Shown: positions 11,601 through 24,400, counted from the stretch's first letter. The stretch: DNA of 64,000 bases from Utricularia gibba (GCA_002189035.1 NEEC01000020.1:496001-560000), one strand, 5' to 3'. The notes: generated by a model not told the origin, from the letters alone. A program made the numbers and translations.

Positions 11601-12083
11601 ATATGCTCAGCACACCCAAAATTGTGCAACATGGTTGTTTTGTATCCTTTATGTCAAGATGCTCACACCAATATCTGTTCTCAGTGCCAAGGAGCGTGAA
11701 CTACTTGAGGAGCTCTCCTTTCTAGCTGATGCCCCTGCTCAACGCACCAAACCTCGCCCAAAGCTGCAGCCCACTGGTGGGTGTTTCTAAATCTTATCAT
11801 GCTTATGACATCATCGCAGGCACTGATATTGCCTTCCCACATTTCGTTTCAGTTGTGGATGCAGCAACAGCAAAAGAAAAAGATGTCGCCAACAAAGAAA
11901 ACGAGCCGGAAGAACAAAACGACATATGGAAGGCACTGAAAGACCTTGCCGGGTACACTTTTTCCTCTCCACTACGCTCCACTTCCCGAGCCCCCCTGAT
12001 CACCATCCGTCACCCACACACACTCTTGTAATGGCAGGTCGGCTGTAAATGGAGCACTCAAATGGTTCAAAGATAACATGTAA
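8646..12083 (+). CDS. Type A (type I) DnaJ/Hsp40 co-chaperone, chloroplast-targeted
   Basis: Eleven exons give 494 residues: 8646-8948, 9166-9234, 9401-9490, 9883-10004, 10175-10370, 10460-10635, 10789-10918, 11281-11441, 11685-11776, 11853-11952 and 12038-12083. An N-terminal stretch of about 75 residues rich in Ser, Ala and Arg looks like a plastid transit peptide. The J domain follows (DYYSTLGV, then YHPDVNK with the HPD motif that stimulates Hsp70 ATPase). A Gly/Phe-rich linker comes next, then four CxxCxGxG zinc-binding repeats ([32 protein letters not shown]), and the C-terminal substrate-binding domain. The family delivers unfolded clients to plastid Hsp70. For exon 10 an earlier acceptor at 11819/11820 would add 33 nt in frame; I preferred the later, pyrimidine-preceded one. 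It is close in size and order to At1g80030 (from memory). Confidence 0.92.
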
Positions 12084-12774
12084 GCAAAGCACCTCTGATA
12101 TCCTACCTGATAAATATGCTCTGCTGCCTACTGGAGCCGCCCTGGGTTTCTCTCCTGGTGTTCTTTACGAACGTCCGCCGAGCTCTGGTTTTAGCAGCAG
12201 ATTTTTGGGTTTCACCTGAGAATGCATGACTGTAATTCTTTCATCCATTATCAACACACGACAACAAAAGCTGTGAGTCTTCTTGGCTTCTCTTTTTCTC
12301 AGCTTCTGTCATCCGCTCTTTTGCCCCACGGGCATTTTGACAAGTGACTGTTGCATGTAGTGTGGAGTGATTGTTTATGTATGTATGCACACATACATGC
12401 TCGTCTTGCTCAGGCGGACTCCAAGAACTCACATGCTGCATGTTAGCATCATGGACTCTGTCCCGTGCTTGAGATTGGGATCAGAAACATGAACGATTCC
12501 AAAATACTTGAAATCATTGGGATATCGATTTAGTTAATTTCCAGTGAAGAAACCACCAATGATACCCAAAATTACAAAACTATTCGAAATCATTGTGATA
12601 TTAAAAAAATATTTAAAATCATACTGAAATCATATAATTTAATTATTTATCACACTAATCTTCGGTCTTAATTTTTATGATATGATCACTCATCTCATCT
12701 GGTGAACTAGGGTTTCGACATCCCCCATCTCATCTCCAATTGCAACAAGTAGGGAGGGCATTAGGTATATAATA
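12084..12774. other. 3' flank of the DnaJ gene and spacer
   Basis: Positions 12084-12450 are balanced in composition and probably include the DnaJ 3' untranslated region. After that the sequence becomes AT-rich. No further gene is visible. Confidence 0.45.
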
Positions 12775-14515
12775 ATCTTCGGCCTTAATACCTGGACTGG
12801 GCAGCGTTAGCATCAAGGCCAAGCTCTATCCAGTTTGTGGGTTGGGCGTAGATGAGTGTTTGGGTGGGGCCGCAACCAATATTTGAGCTGGTCTGAATCA
12901 CAGTTTGGGTTGGGTTGTCAAATTCCTGGTCTGGGCCAAGTTAGCATCTGGGCCATCTATAGCAAGTTTTTGGGTTAGGCGTAGCTGAATGTTCAGGCCG
13001 GGCCCACTCCAACATTTGGGCTGGTCTGAACCAATGTTTGGGTTGGATCGTCAAATACCTGGACCGAGGCGCGTTAGCATCTGATCCAACCTCCAGCCAA
13101 TTTGTGGGTTGGGCATAGCTAACTGTTCGTGTAGGGCCACATACAATATTTGGGTTGGACCGTCAAATACCTGGACCAGGCCGCGTTAGCATATGGGCCA
13201 ATCTCTAGCCAATTTTTGGGTTGGGCGTAGCTGATTGTTAGGGCCGGGTCGCATCCACTATTTGGGTCGGCATATCCAATATTCAGACTGGGCCGCCTCT
13301 AGTGTTTGGATTGAACCGTCAAATACCTGGGCCGGTCCGCGTTAGCATCTGGGTCAACCTCCAGCCAATTTGTGGGTTGGGCGTAGCTGAGTGTTCGAGC
13401 CGGCCAAATCCAATATTCGGGCAGGGCGACCTCCAGTCTTCGGGCCGGGCCACATACAATATTTGGGTCGGAACGTCAAATACCTGGACCGAGCCGCGTT
13501 AGCATCTGGGTCAACCTCCAGCCAATTTGTGGGTTGGGCGTAGCTGGGTGTTCAGGCCGGACCGCGTCCAATATGTGGGCCGCGCCACCTCCAGTGTGTG
13601 GGTTGCATCGTCAAATACTTGAGCCGGTCCGCTTTAGAAACTGGGCAAACCTTCCGACAAATCGTGGGTTAGGCGTACCTGAGTATTAGGGCCGGGCCGC
13701 ATCCAGTGTTTGGGTTGGATCGTCAAATACCTGGGCCGGTCCGCTTCAGAATCTGGGCCAACCTTCCGCCAATTCTTGGGTTAGGTGTAGCTGAGTATTA
13801 GGGCCGGGCCGCATCCAGTGTTTGGGTTGGATCGTCAAATACCTGGGCCGGACGGAGTTAGCATCCGGGTCAACCTCATGTGAATATGTCGGTTAGGCGT
13901 AGCTGAGTGTTCGGGCCGGGCCACATACAATATTTGGGTTGGACCGTCAAATACCTGGACCGGGCTGCGTTAGCATCTGGGTCAACTTCCAGCCAGTTTT
14001 TGGGTTGGGCGTAGCTCAGTGTTCGGGCCGTGCCACATCCAATATTTGGGTTGGGCCACATCCAATATTTGGGTGGGCCGAATCCAATATTTGGGCTGAT
14101 CTGAAACAATGTTTGGGTTGGGTCGTAAATTCTTGGGATTGGTCGCAGTGGCATCTGTTCAAGCTCTATCCAGTTTTGGGTTGGGCGTAGCTGAGTGTTC
14201 GGGCCGGGCGGGAATCAATATTTGGTCTGGGTCGCATCCTATATTTGGGTTCGGCCGCATTGAAGGATCTGGGTTATGTCTTCAAATTCCTGGTCTGGGC
14301 CGCATTAGTATCTGGGCGAAGCTCTATCCAGTTTTTGGGTTGGGCGTAGATGAGTGTTTGGGCTGGGCCGAATCCAATATGTGGGCTGATGTGAAACAAT
14401 CTTTGAGTTGCGTCGTTGAATAACTGGACTGAGCCGCGTTGCTATATGGGCCAAGCGCTATCGAGTTTGTGGGTTGAGCTTAGCTGAGTGTTCGTGCTGG
14501 GTCGCATACAAACAA
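12775..14515. repeat. GC-rich degenerate minisatellite, about 1.7 kb
   Basis: A tandem array whose landmark GTTAGCATCTGGG-like block recurs near 12806, 12940, 13072, 13184, 13340, 13499, 13632, 13744, 13857, 13969, 14148, 14303 and 14433. Spacings run from about 112 to 179 bp. Units are built from shorter variants such as CCAATATTTGGGTTGGGC, GTCAAATACCTGGGCCGG and TGGGTTGGGCGTAGCTGAGTGTT. It is far richer in G and C than the flanks. Open frames on both strands simply follow the repeat and differ in phase between units, so I treat it as noncoding. Confidence 0.85.
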
Positions 14516-16707
14516 CTGCTTCTATATCTAGAAAACCGCTCAGGGTTCCTACTCAAAACTTTGCAAGTCCATAAATTCTTCTATGTCATGCGCTCACAGC
14601 AGTGGAAGCGAGCCAAAACATGATATTCGAAGACGCTGCGGCGAGAAGAAGCCATGCTATGAAAGCTGAAGAGATGGAGATTTGAAAGATGGCGCATGAT
14701 AGATGAGGATGCGAATGGCAGAACGGAGAAGAAGAACACCACAGCAGCAGCAGCAGCAGACGAGAATGGTCCTCCCGAGTTGGCTTCTCACCATTTTCTT
14801 GTCATAAATGAGAATGGGGCAGAGATGCAATCTGCCTACTCCCACCACTCTTTTGCCCCTCTTCTCAATTACCATTTCACTCCAGATTCCTTTTAAATAC
14901 AATTTCAGTAAAATACACAACAAAATAACGTAATCACCTATAAAACAAAATGTTATTCTTTTACAATATTGTTCGTTTTAAATATTAAATTATCACAATT
15001 TTATGTTATTTTCATGCCAAAAAAAATTCATACAAGATTATTAGGCATGCATATATTTTTAGATATGTTATTGTAATTTAATTTTTTATTAATAATTTAT
15101 CCCAAATATTTATTTTCTTGACAATTTAATTAGCTATAGTCATTAATATCATAATGGATATGAGCATGTGTCCGACCCGCGCAAATCTGGATCAAACCCA
15201 CCGAATTAAACGACGGTCAACGGGTTGACTCGTGGAATACGTCACCACAAGTACTTTTTTAGATGTTTTAATAATATATATAATTAATAAGATTCTCGGC
15301 ATCATAAATCCTCATTATTTATAAATTTTAAAAAATGGTCCTTCATGTTTTATTGTCATTTATATTGTTTAAAATTAATTTTCAATGATTTAATATTACT
15401 ATTTTTGTATAACTAGTCCTCAATAAATTTTGACAAAATTAGTCTCTAATTAATTATGTCTAGTTTATTAAATAATTGAAGATTAATTATATCTACTATT
15501 TAAACATTGATGAATAAAAAATATTTAAAATATAAAACTATTGTGATTAATTATGATGATCAATCAAATTTTGAGAACTATTTCATCGTTTGAAACGAAA
15601 TACATTATTTATATTAAAAATGAAGATTAATTTTATTAAAATGTCAAATATTAAGGTTTTTAATATAATTCCCTCGGAATTAATATATTTATCCGATGCA
15701 TGAATCCATACCCGCCCATATTACACAGATATGGGTCGAGTCACGGGTTGACCCGCAATCACACCCATATGTACCACATAGCAGCATAAGTGCGAGCTTT
15801 GACAGCTCATGGGTCAGCGAGGAACATATGATGACTTGGGCCACTGTGCACCAAAAAGGGCATGTACGGCACACGTCGGTTTGCTCCACTTTTATAACAT
15901 AAAAGTCCTGGATGGTCTTCCATTTTTCTTCTTTTTTTTTTTCTATTTTAAAATTGAAGACGAATGAAATTTACCAAAGTAAATTGGGTAATGAGGCCCC
16001 CCATTTGACCGGAGGGAAAAGGTTGGTTTTGTTTCTTTGAATGAGATTAATTTACACAAAAATGAATAATTTAAAAAATATGAATGTATTTTCTAGAAAA
16101 TAAAAAATAATATCGTATTTTACTGTCATATAATTAATAAAATTCATTTAATCTTATTGGGAGGTATAATCTATTTATATATTATCATTTACTAGACATA
16201 TAATTCATATTTATTATTTAATATAAAATAACCTTTAATATCTTATGAAACGTGTTATATACGCGGGAATCCCGAATTTTAAGGTTACGATCAACCACTA
16301 CAAATGCAAGTTGAGTGTATCCTTTGGAATTGAGTTTCAATCTTGATTTTAAAAATACAAATATCATTTTAAAGAACAAGTGAGGAGTTTTATCATGAAT
16401 TATTTTAAGTGGTTTTAATAAATCCCATTTAATAATTAAATTTATAACAAGAGAAATTTGATTTAATTAAATTTTCATAAATTTTATTAAAAATATCATA
16501 AATTTAAATCATAAATTTTATTTAATTATTTTCTAAAACCCATTTTGTGGGATAAAAAATTGGAATAAAATAAGGGGCGTATTTATGGTTTTAAAAAGAA
16601 AAGCAGCAGGAGCAGCATCAACCTTTGTCACTTTCTTGTTCAACTACCAGCGTGGTGCCATTAAACCTCTGCGGCTTCACCCACACCCACAACTCCAACT
16701 CCGACCC
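14516..16707. other. Spacer without a supported gene
   Basis: Positions 14640-14895 carry a 66-codon plus-strand frame with a short (GCA)n run and no recognisable domain; I do not call it a gene. Positions 14900-16560 are AT-rich, with an island near 15690-15890 that has a short open frame on each strand and no family character. Positions 16030-16090 repeat near 26865. The last 150 bp or so lead into the SAM-domain gene. Confidence 0.45.
16030..16090 (+). repeat. Dispersed AT-rich repeat, copy 1
   Basis: GAATGAGATTAATTTACA followed by AAAAATGAATAATTTAAAAAATAT-like sequence closely matches 26868-26925. It is probably a relic of a small mobile element. Edges are uncertain. Confidence 0.45.
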
Positions 16708-17337
16708 ATGGACTGGTTGTCGTGGCTCTCAAAATCCGATCTTGATCCCTCCCTCGTCCCCGAGTACGCCTACGTCTTCCACGACAACGAGCTCGACGCC
16801 GAAGACATCGCCTACTTCAGCCACGACTTCCTGCAGAGCATGGGGATCTCCAAGGCGAAGCACCGCCTGGAGATCCTCAAATTGGCCAGAAAGCAGAGAC
16901 GGGTGCGTTTCCAGTGGATGCTCTCCGCGGTGGCGCGCACTCGGAGCTTCCTGATGCACCGGATTCGCGGGATCGTCCGCCGGGGTGACCCGGCTGGGGC
17001 GGTGGTTGCGGTGAGGAACCACAGCCTGAGGTGGAAGCTGTCGATGATGCAGCGGGGGCAGGGGATCCGGTCTAGGACTGAGAATAACATGCTCGCTTCT
17101 GCTCCGAGGATGCTCATCATGCCCAAGCCGGCAGCGAAGGATGGTGACTCCGGGTCGAGCCATCGGTCGACGTTGCCGGAATCGGAGGTGATTGAGCCAG
17201 GTGAGGCGCCGGCCAGCCATCTCGATAGCAGCATCTCGAGCAAACTGGTCCCCTCCCCGGAAAGGGCGTCGTCTTTCTCCGGCGGCGCTCAGCCCCTCAA
17301 GTGGATCTCCCTGTTTCAGGACTTGAAACCCACCTGA
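16708..17337 (+). CDS. SAM (sterile alpha motif) domain protein
   Basis: Intronless frame of 209 residues from the ATG at 16708, which sits in a good context (ACCCATGG). An ATG 41 codons upstream is in frame but the added stretch looks like leader sequence. The SAM domain spans about residues 5-65: DWLSWLSKSDLDPSLVPEY, FHDNEL, EDIAYFSHDFL, then the typical GISKAKHRLEILKL helix. SAM domains mediate protein-protein and sometimes RNA contacts; the partner is unknown. The middle is basic and the C-terminus is Ser/Pro-rich ending in LKWISLFQDLKPT. The gene is GC-rich relative to its AT-rich surroundings. It resembles At1g80520 (from memory). Confidence 0.85.
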   Translation: MDWLSWLSKSDLDPSLVPEYAYVFHDNELDAEDIAYFSHDFLQSMGISKAKHRLEILKLARKQRRVRFQWMLSAVARTRSFLMHRIRGIVRRGDPAGAVVAVRNHSLRWKLSMMQRGQGIRSRTENNMLASAPRMLIMPKPAAKDGDSGSSHRSTLPESEVIEPGEAPASHLDSSISSKLVPSPERASSFSGGAQPLKWISLFQDLKPT

Positions 17338-18470
17338 GTGCTTCCGTTTCCTGGGTAATCGGGAAGTGCTCTTCTTGTACGCTGCTATTCTACGCCGTGG
17401 TGATTAATTATTCTTGATTTATTTATTATTTTTAAAAATTTTACAGGTCGGATCTGATTCACTATACAACTCAGAAAATAATTCTTATTTTATATTTAAG
17501 TTTTTTCTAGAGTAGGAACTGAAATTATAATTATAATTCTATTATGGTCGTACTATATATTAAATTTAGAAAAAGCTCTCAATAATTGATTTTAGTAGGA
17601 TTAAAAATTAAAAATTATACTACTTCGTTAATTTAAATGACTTTCAGATTACGAAAGTTTTTTAATCTTATATACATGAATTTATCTAAAATCACATTCT
17701 TATATTATTTTATTTTATATCAATTCTAATCCAAATAATTAAATAATATGTAAAAAATTAAGATATTTATATTATCTTTATTTAAGACTAGTAACATTTT
17801 TTTATTCTAATTTCATTTACAAATAGATGATCACGTCCCGTTTAAAAAGTGTCATTGTGGGCCGGGCCGTACGTCTCTAAGTCCACATACACTTCCTGGG
17901 CCTTTCTTTATGATGACGTGGTTTTCTTGGACTTGGACAGGCTTTCAGGTTAAATTATAGTATTTCTGCTTTATAAAATTAAGATAAAAAGAATTTAATT
18001 TATTCAATAAAGTCGATATAAAATAATTGATTTTTAATATCATATTTTCTTAATAAAATTACGTAAAGGAAGCAGAAATAAATCCCACCAATTACAAGTT
18101 ATTTTGTAAACTCACAAATTAAAACATAATATAATATTATTTTTTGGATTTAAAGGTAAAATTATAAATGATAGGATATCGAAATATGCATTAAACTGAG
18201 ATTGAGCTATGAAATGTAGTAACTCGGTATTTAAATAGATTGCCAAAGCAGGAAAGTCAATGGCAATTGATCGATCACCCGTCTCTTTGCATGAGTAACA
18301 TCAAAGGCCAACCCTCTCCCTCAGTTAACAGCTCAAAAATGAAAGCAGGGAAAGGAAAAATAACCGCTATTCCTGCTGGGTGGTCAAGAGAAGTACCTGT
18401 CTGTGGTTAAAACCAGTGATCTCTGATGCACAGAGGATTTTGTAATGTTAGCTTCTTCATGCTGGTGATA
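17338..18470. other. AT-rich spacer between convergent genes
   Basis: No coding frame. A small GC-richer patch at 17845-17945 includes GGGCCGGGCC and TGACGTGG. Positions 18240-18470 are probably the 3' untranslated region of the minus-strand gene that follows. Confidence 0.45.
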
Positions 18471-20511
18471 TCAGCTGATCCCAGAGACGAGTTCTGGGCA
18501 ATGTGTTTGTTCTTCAAATGGGATGTTCAGATCTGGAAGCATGAACTTCTGCTCTGGTAGATTATTTGAGGTGGGGCATGCGACGGGTTGCAATTTGATC
18601 TGTTCAAAGAAGTAGGAGGGCAGTATTAGCTTTGAAGTGTAGCCGAAGTTTCGTTCTCTTGGAGAGGAGAAAGTGGAGGTTCGTACCTGCATTCTCTTGA
18701 ACATGTCGTTCTTTTTGGTTTGCTCTTCCAGATGTAACCGCATTTGGGTTATTTCCTAAGGAAACAACAGATTGTATGGCATCAGAAGTTGGTAGAAATG
18801 CCGCATCTACGGTGCGACAGTAGCTTACCTTTTGCAACAGTTTTCTTTCCTTGAGCAGTGAGCTCTCTTCTGCCCTTAGCTCTGATAAGGTCTGCGAATC
18901 ATAAGAGAAGAGCCAGCAGACACGTTAGCCAACGTTTTCATCAATCCCTTATAAAGAGCAGCAACAGTTTGGGATGCTCACCTTCTTTCTGTTGGGTCTC
19001 TTAGAGCTCTTGCTTTCGCTTCCAACGTTAATCTGCCACACAAATCAGTCATCAACATGGATAATCAATCGCAGTCTCATCATATGAATCAATGCAAAAC
19101 AGAGAGGCCCTCCGTTCCAAGGACAAACAGGGCATCCATGTTGTCATAATTACCACAACAAGATAAGTTTGATCTCATAAATGAAGGTCACGCACACAGG
19201 CTTGACCACTCAACCAAACGCACAGGGAACAATCCAAAGAAAGGGTCTTTCGAGGGGCAACCAGATAATCAGCCCTTCATTGATTAGCCATTAAATGCAG
19301 CCGCCTCGAAGTAAAAAAAGAAAATGAGTTCACCAGCAAACCAAATACCCAACTGGATGGACACTGGGACTGCATTTATGTTCAATCTATACGCGAGAAC
19401 CTTGAATTACACCATTGGCGACATAATAGACGCCCCCCTACAAGTGACTGTAGAAGAAATGATTATACACAGATCGCAGACACTTCGCTTTCGTAATCGC
19501 TGGGGACGGGAAGCTCATGGGGAGAGGCGGAAGGAAAAGGACCCCAGAGAGCCTTGCGGCACAACAGAATCGAAAACGACGTCACGTTCAGGGGACAAGA
19601 ACAGACATGACCTGCAATCCAAAATGGATGCGCGATGATACGTTAAGTGATGGTGAACCCCACCACACCAGATAACCCCCAAAACGTGGAAACACCAAAA
19701 TCAACTCTCCAACGCAGGCCTAGCGTCACGAAGGACACGCTAACAACGTGTCGGCCCCTACACGAAATGACCTGACTACCCTTTCGGTGTAAATCACGCT
19801 CCTAAAAGGTCAGAAGTAGGGGTAAGTCATTTATCACCAGACTGCCTGTCAGGGGTTCAGGATAATGGTGTAATTTCACGGAAGGACACGCCACGGATAC
19901 TCCGGGGAGGGGTAAATGTGTCATTAGTGAGCACAGAGGCCGGTGGCCGGGGGACAAGTGCGCAAAAAATAGGTATGTGAATGGCGGAATCTGGCTTCAA
20001 CACACGCGTGGCAGTCCATATCCCCATGTCACAGGGGTATAAAGGTCAATTATACGTCGCCCGCTCCGAAGTAATAGCTGACACGGGGACCCTAAATGCA
20101 AATAATTCGTAGAGACGCCACCGCGCACGGCTACCGGAAAATCGAGGAAAATACTTTCCGTCGCCGGATCTCGCAGAAGCGACGACGATCGACAGATTAA
20201 ATAAGTGAAATATATTTTTGCGTTTCACGAACCTTAGATCTCACGCCTTTCTCGGGTGGGAACCGGCTAGACTCTACTTCGTAACCGCCGCCGCCAGATC
20301 CGCTAAACGACGTCGCGCCGCTCCACGTCAGCGGCGTAGAAGGGCTGGCTCTCTGTGCCTGCTTCACAGACCTAGATCGCCGCTGCCGTACGCTCCACTC
20401 CAACGGTAAGGGCGGCGACGGAGAGGAAGCGCCATGGAGACGCACGAGTAAGTCCACAACGAGCGTGTCGTCGCTCATGGCCGCCGCCACCCAATCGTCA
20501 GCGATTGTCAT
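18471..20511 (-). CDS. Small coiled-coil protein with a C-terminal DLN motif, function unknown
   Basis: Five exons give 196 residues: 20511-20233, 19032-18982, 18891-18829, 18755-18687 and 18599-18471, with all junctions in phase. Exon 1 is Ser/Pro-rich with a basic patch (RQRRSRSVK). Exons 2-4 form a basic stretch (SSKRPNRKK) followed by a predicted amphipathic coiled coil (LSELRAEESSLLKERKLLQK and on). This is reminiscent of, but shorter than, a bZIP, and no canonical N-x7-R basic region is present. Near the C-terminus is LPDLNIPFEE, a DLN-type EAR-like motif known in plants to recruit TOPLESS co-repressors. A nuclear role as a repressor or adaptor is inferred from that motif only. Intron 1 is long (1.2 kb). 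Position and motif recall At1g80610 (from memory), which is also uncharacterised. Confidence 0.78.
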
Positions 20512-21288
20512 AGACGCTGGACACGTCGTTGGCGCCTCTTTTCCGAGCTAGAGATAGAAAGAGAAGGAAAGGAGGCCAAGCAGCTGAAAATGGATTAGTG
20601 GTGGCAGAGAAAATCCGAGGAGCGGAGATTTGTATATATACCCTACTAATTTTTTTTTTAAAAGGGGAAATTAGAAAAAAAGCTACCGGGCCCACAAACA
20701 CACATTGCTGACTGTCTGATAGAACCCTTAATTTGAAATAGTTGATACATTTAACAACTAAATATTAAAATTAATTATTCAATAGAATTTTAAACAAAAA
20801 TTCCCAAATTATTTCTATACAAAAAATATTATAATTATTATTTTTCATTTAGCCAATTTTTCAATTTAAATAAATATTAAATTCGTAAGCCATCTATTAT
20901 TTTGAGCATATTCAATTATCTAATAGTTATTGTAATATTTCTAAAAATATTCAAAAATACTTATAAATTTACATAATTTCAAAAATACTTATTAATAATT
21001 ATGAATGTTTACAATTTTAAAACAAAAATAGAAATGGGGGGAATGTTTTTCGCGTAAATGAATTAAAAGGGAGGGCAACCAATGAGATGATACCACGTCT
21101 AGTCTATTGACCCGGGACAGAGTTCTCGCATTCGTTCATCTCCTCTCACTCTGTTTTCTCTCTTCTCCGCTTCTGCTACTGAGAGCTTTACGTGGCGAAG
21201 TGGCTTCCATTGATGAGTGGAAGCCCCCATGTTTACAGTTTACTATTCTTGAAGGTTTTCACGTAGAGTTCGCTTCCCTCCTCCACAC
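20512..21288. other. Divergent intergenic region upstream of the H+-ATPase
   Basis: Positions 20512-20700 are the 5' flank of the minus-strand gene. Positions 20720-21060 are AT-rich. Positions 21070-21288 are balanced and contain a CCAAT box (AACCAATGAG near 21078), consistent with the H+-ATPase promoter. Confidence 0.45.
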
Positions 21289-21294
21289 TATAAA
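21289..21294 (+). promoter_or_regulatory. TATA box of the H+-ATPase gene
   Basis: TATAAAAACC in a pyrimidine-rich setting, 129 bp before the start codon, leaves room for a leader of about 100 nt. Confidence 0.55.
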
Positions 21295-21422
21295 AACCAC
21301 TCTGCGTCTCACACTTTCTTTCCATCGCTTCACACTTCACTGTTCTGTATTCTTCGCTTCTGTTCGTATTCCGATTCTGAATCTACTGGAGTGTATCACG
21401 GTTTGTGTTCTGGGTTTGTGAA

Positions 21423-24400
21423 ATGGTGGAGGGAAAGGGTGATATCAGTTTGGACGACATTCGAAAGGAGAATGTTGATCTGGTTCGGAAGTTGTTTTTA
21501 AATTCCTTACTTTTTTTCCTTTTGTTTTTTATCTGCGATGGGGATTTGATTCTATGGGGGGAATGGGTATCAGGAACGCGTACCACTGGAGGAAGTCTTC
21601 TCGCTGCTTCAGTGTTTGAGGGAAGGGCTGAGTAACTCTGAAGCTGAGAGGAGGCTTCAGGTTTTCGGACCCAACAAGCTTGAAGAAAAGAAGGCAAGAA
21701 ATATCAAATGGGTTGCTGTTTCCTTGTAATTTCAGCATCATGATCGCGATTCGTTGTTGGTTAATGCAGGAGAGCAAGTTTCTGAAATTCCTGGGGTTCA
21801 TGTGGAATCCCCTGTCGTGGGTGATGGAGGCAGCGGCGATCATCGCCATTGTTCTCGCGAATGGACAGGTTTCCATTGAATACAACGTTTCGAGTTCCCG
21901 TCGGCGAGAACACGTGAATTATTTGGTATATGCAATTTCAGGGGAGGCCTCCGGATTGGGAAGACTTTGTAGGAATCGTGGTGTTGTTGATCATCAACTC
22001 AACGATAAGCTTCATGGAAGAGAACAATGCCGGTAACGCCGCAGCAGCTCTGATGGCGGGACTTGCTCCTAAAACAAAGGTAATGTCGAAACTCAGTAAC
22101 AGAAGGCAAAAAGGAGACTTCTCCTGTTACATTCAGTGATTACGCTTGCCTTTTTGTCAAAAGGTTCTCAGAGATGGAAGATGGAGTGAGCAAGAGGCTG
22201 CAATTTTAGTCCCCGGAGACATTGTCAGCATCAAGCTCGGTGACATCATCCCGGCTGACGCTCGTCTTCTCGAAGGCGACCCTCTCAAGATCGATCAGTC
22301 TGCACTCACCGGCGAATCCTTACCGGTTACAAAGCATCCGGGCAGCGAGGTTTTTTCAGGTTCGACTTGCAAACAGGGCGAAATCGAGGCAGTTGTCATA
22401 GCCACTGGGATCAACACCTTCTTTGGTAAAGCAGCCCATCTTGTAGACAGTACTCAGAATGTTGGCCATTTCCAGCAGGTACTTATCTGAGTGGTCTCAT
22501 CTTGATGCTCTTTTCCATCATTTTAACACGGGAATGGATATATCAGGTGCTCACTGCCATTGGAAACTTCTGTATATGCTCCATTGCTATTGGGATTGTC
22601 ATCGAGTTGATTGTTATGTACCCGATTCAGCATAGAAGCTATAGAGATGGGATTGATAATCTCCTGGTTTTGCTCATTGGAGGCATTCCCATTGCCATGC
22701 CTACTGTTTTGTCTGTGACCATGGCGATTGGCTCTCATCGTTTATCTCAGCAGGGCGCCATCACCAAAAGGATGACCGCCATTGAAGAAATGGCCGGAAT
22801 GGATGTGCTCTGCAGTGATAAAACAGGCACACTCACTCTCAATAAACTCACAGTGGATAAAGCATTGATTGAGGTCGCCGGAATTGATGTTTTTCTCATC
22901 TGGGCTTCACTCTGATAGTGATTTTTCTGATCCACTGATGATCCTGTTGTTCAGGTTTTTGCAAAGGATGTAGACAAGGAGCTCCTGATACTCCTGGGGG
23001 CTCGAGCATCAAGAGTTGAAAACCAAGATGCCATTGATGCTTGCATTGTTGGGATGCTGGCTGATCCAAAGGAGGCTAGAGCTGGAATCACCGAAGTTCA
23101 TTTCCTTCCATTCAATCCCGTTGAAAAGCGGACGGCTATTACCTACATTGATGGCAACGGGAACTGGCATAGGATCAGTAAGGGTGCTCCAGAACAGGTG
23201 GGGATATTCAACTCAATATGCATACCGCTTCCTGCTGCTGATCCTCTTGTTTATGGTTTCAGATCATTGAACTATGTGAACTTAAGGAGGATTTCAAGAG
23301 GAAGGTTCATTCGATCATCGACAAGTTTGCGGACCGCGGTCTCCGATCCCTTGCTGTTGCTCAGCAGGTAAGCAGGACTTAGTTTACTGTCAAATTTATG
23401 AACAATAAACAAACTGAAGTTCTTTTGTTGGTTTCATGTAAAGGTTGTACCTGAGAAGACGAAGGAGAGTGCAGGCGGGCCTTGGACGTTTGTTGGGTTA
23501 TTGCCACTTTTTGATCCACCAAGGCATGACAGTGGAGAAACCATCAAACGTGCCCTCAACCTTGGTGTCAATGTGAAGATGATTACTGGAGATCAGCTGG
23601 CAATTGGAAAGGAAACAGGTCGTAGGCTTGGCATGGGGACGAACATGTATCCCTCTTCTTCGCTCCTCGGCCAACACAAGGATGAAAGCATTGCTCATAT
23701 CCCTGTTGAAGAGTTGATTGAAAAAGCTGATGGCTTTGCTGGAGTCTTCCCAGGTAGATAGGCAATCGATCACCTTGCTCTCTTTGAGGCTTTTTCTTCA
23801 ATCTTGTTTGTTCCCCTGTTGTTTCCAAACTCAAAGGGATCCACCCCTCTTCGTGCTGCAGAACACAAGTATGAGATTGTCAAGAAGCTACAAGAAATGA
23901 AGCATATCTGTGGAATGACTGGAGATGGAGTGAATGATGCACCAGCTCTCAAGAAAGCAGACATTGGCATTGCAGTAGCAGATGCAACCGATGCTGCACG
24001 AAGTGCCTCGGACATAGTACTGACCGAGCCTGGCCTGAGTGTCATAATCAGTGCTGTGTTAACCAGCAGGGCCATCTTCCAAAGGATGAAGAACTACACA
24101 ATCTATGCAGTTTCTATCACAATCCGAATAGTGCTAGGCTTTCTTCTCCTTGCACTCATTTGGAAGTTCGACTTCTCGCCTTTCATGGTGCTCATCATCG
24201 CAATCCTAAATGATGGAACCATCATGACCATCTCCAAAGACAAGGTAAGGCCATCTCCAATGCCTGATTCTTGGAAGCTCAAGGAAATCTTCGCCACAGG
24301 CATCGTTTTGGGGGCCTACCTTGCTGTGATGACAGTGGTTTTCTTTTGGGCTGCTCAGGAATCCGACTTCTTCACTGTAAACACATACGAATAGACTCTT

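Noticed and set aside
13302-14423. Open frames on both strands of the GC-rich minisatellite
   Set aside because: They only mirror the repeat, change frame from unit to unit and show no domain.
14657-14923. Overlapping frames around a (GCA)n run on both strands
   Set aside because: Low-complexity poly-Ala or poly-Cys products and no family character.
16585-16707. N-terminal extension of the SAM-domain protein
   Set aside because: The 41 added codons lack conservation character, while the ATG at 16708 has a better context and directly precedes the SAM domain.
18687-19032. Calling the coiled-coil gene a bZIP transcription factor
   Set aside because: The basic stretch is short and lacks the N-x7-R signature, so a bZIP label is not justified.
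19324-19638. A 104-codon plus-strand frame
   Set aside because: It lies inside the long first intron of the minus-strand coiled-coil gene and has no recognisable protein features.
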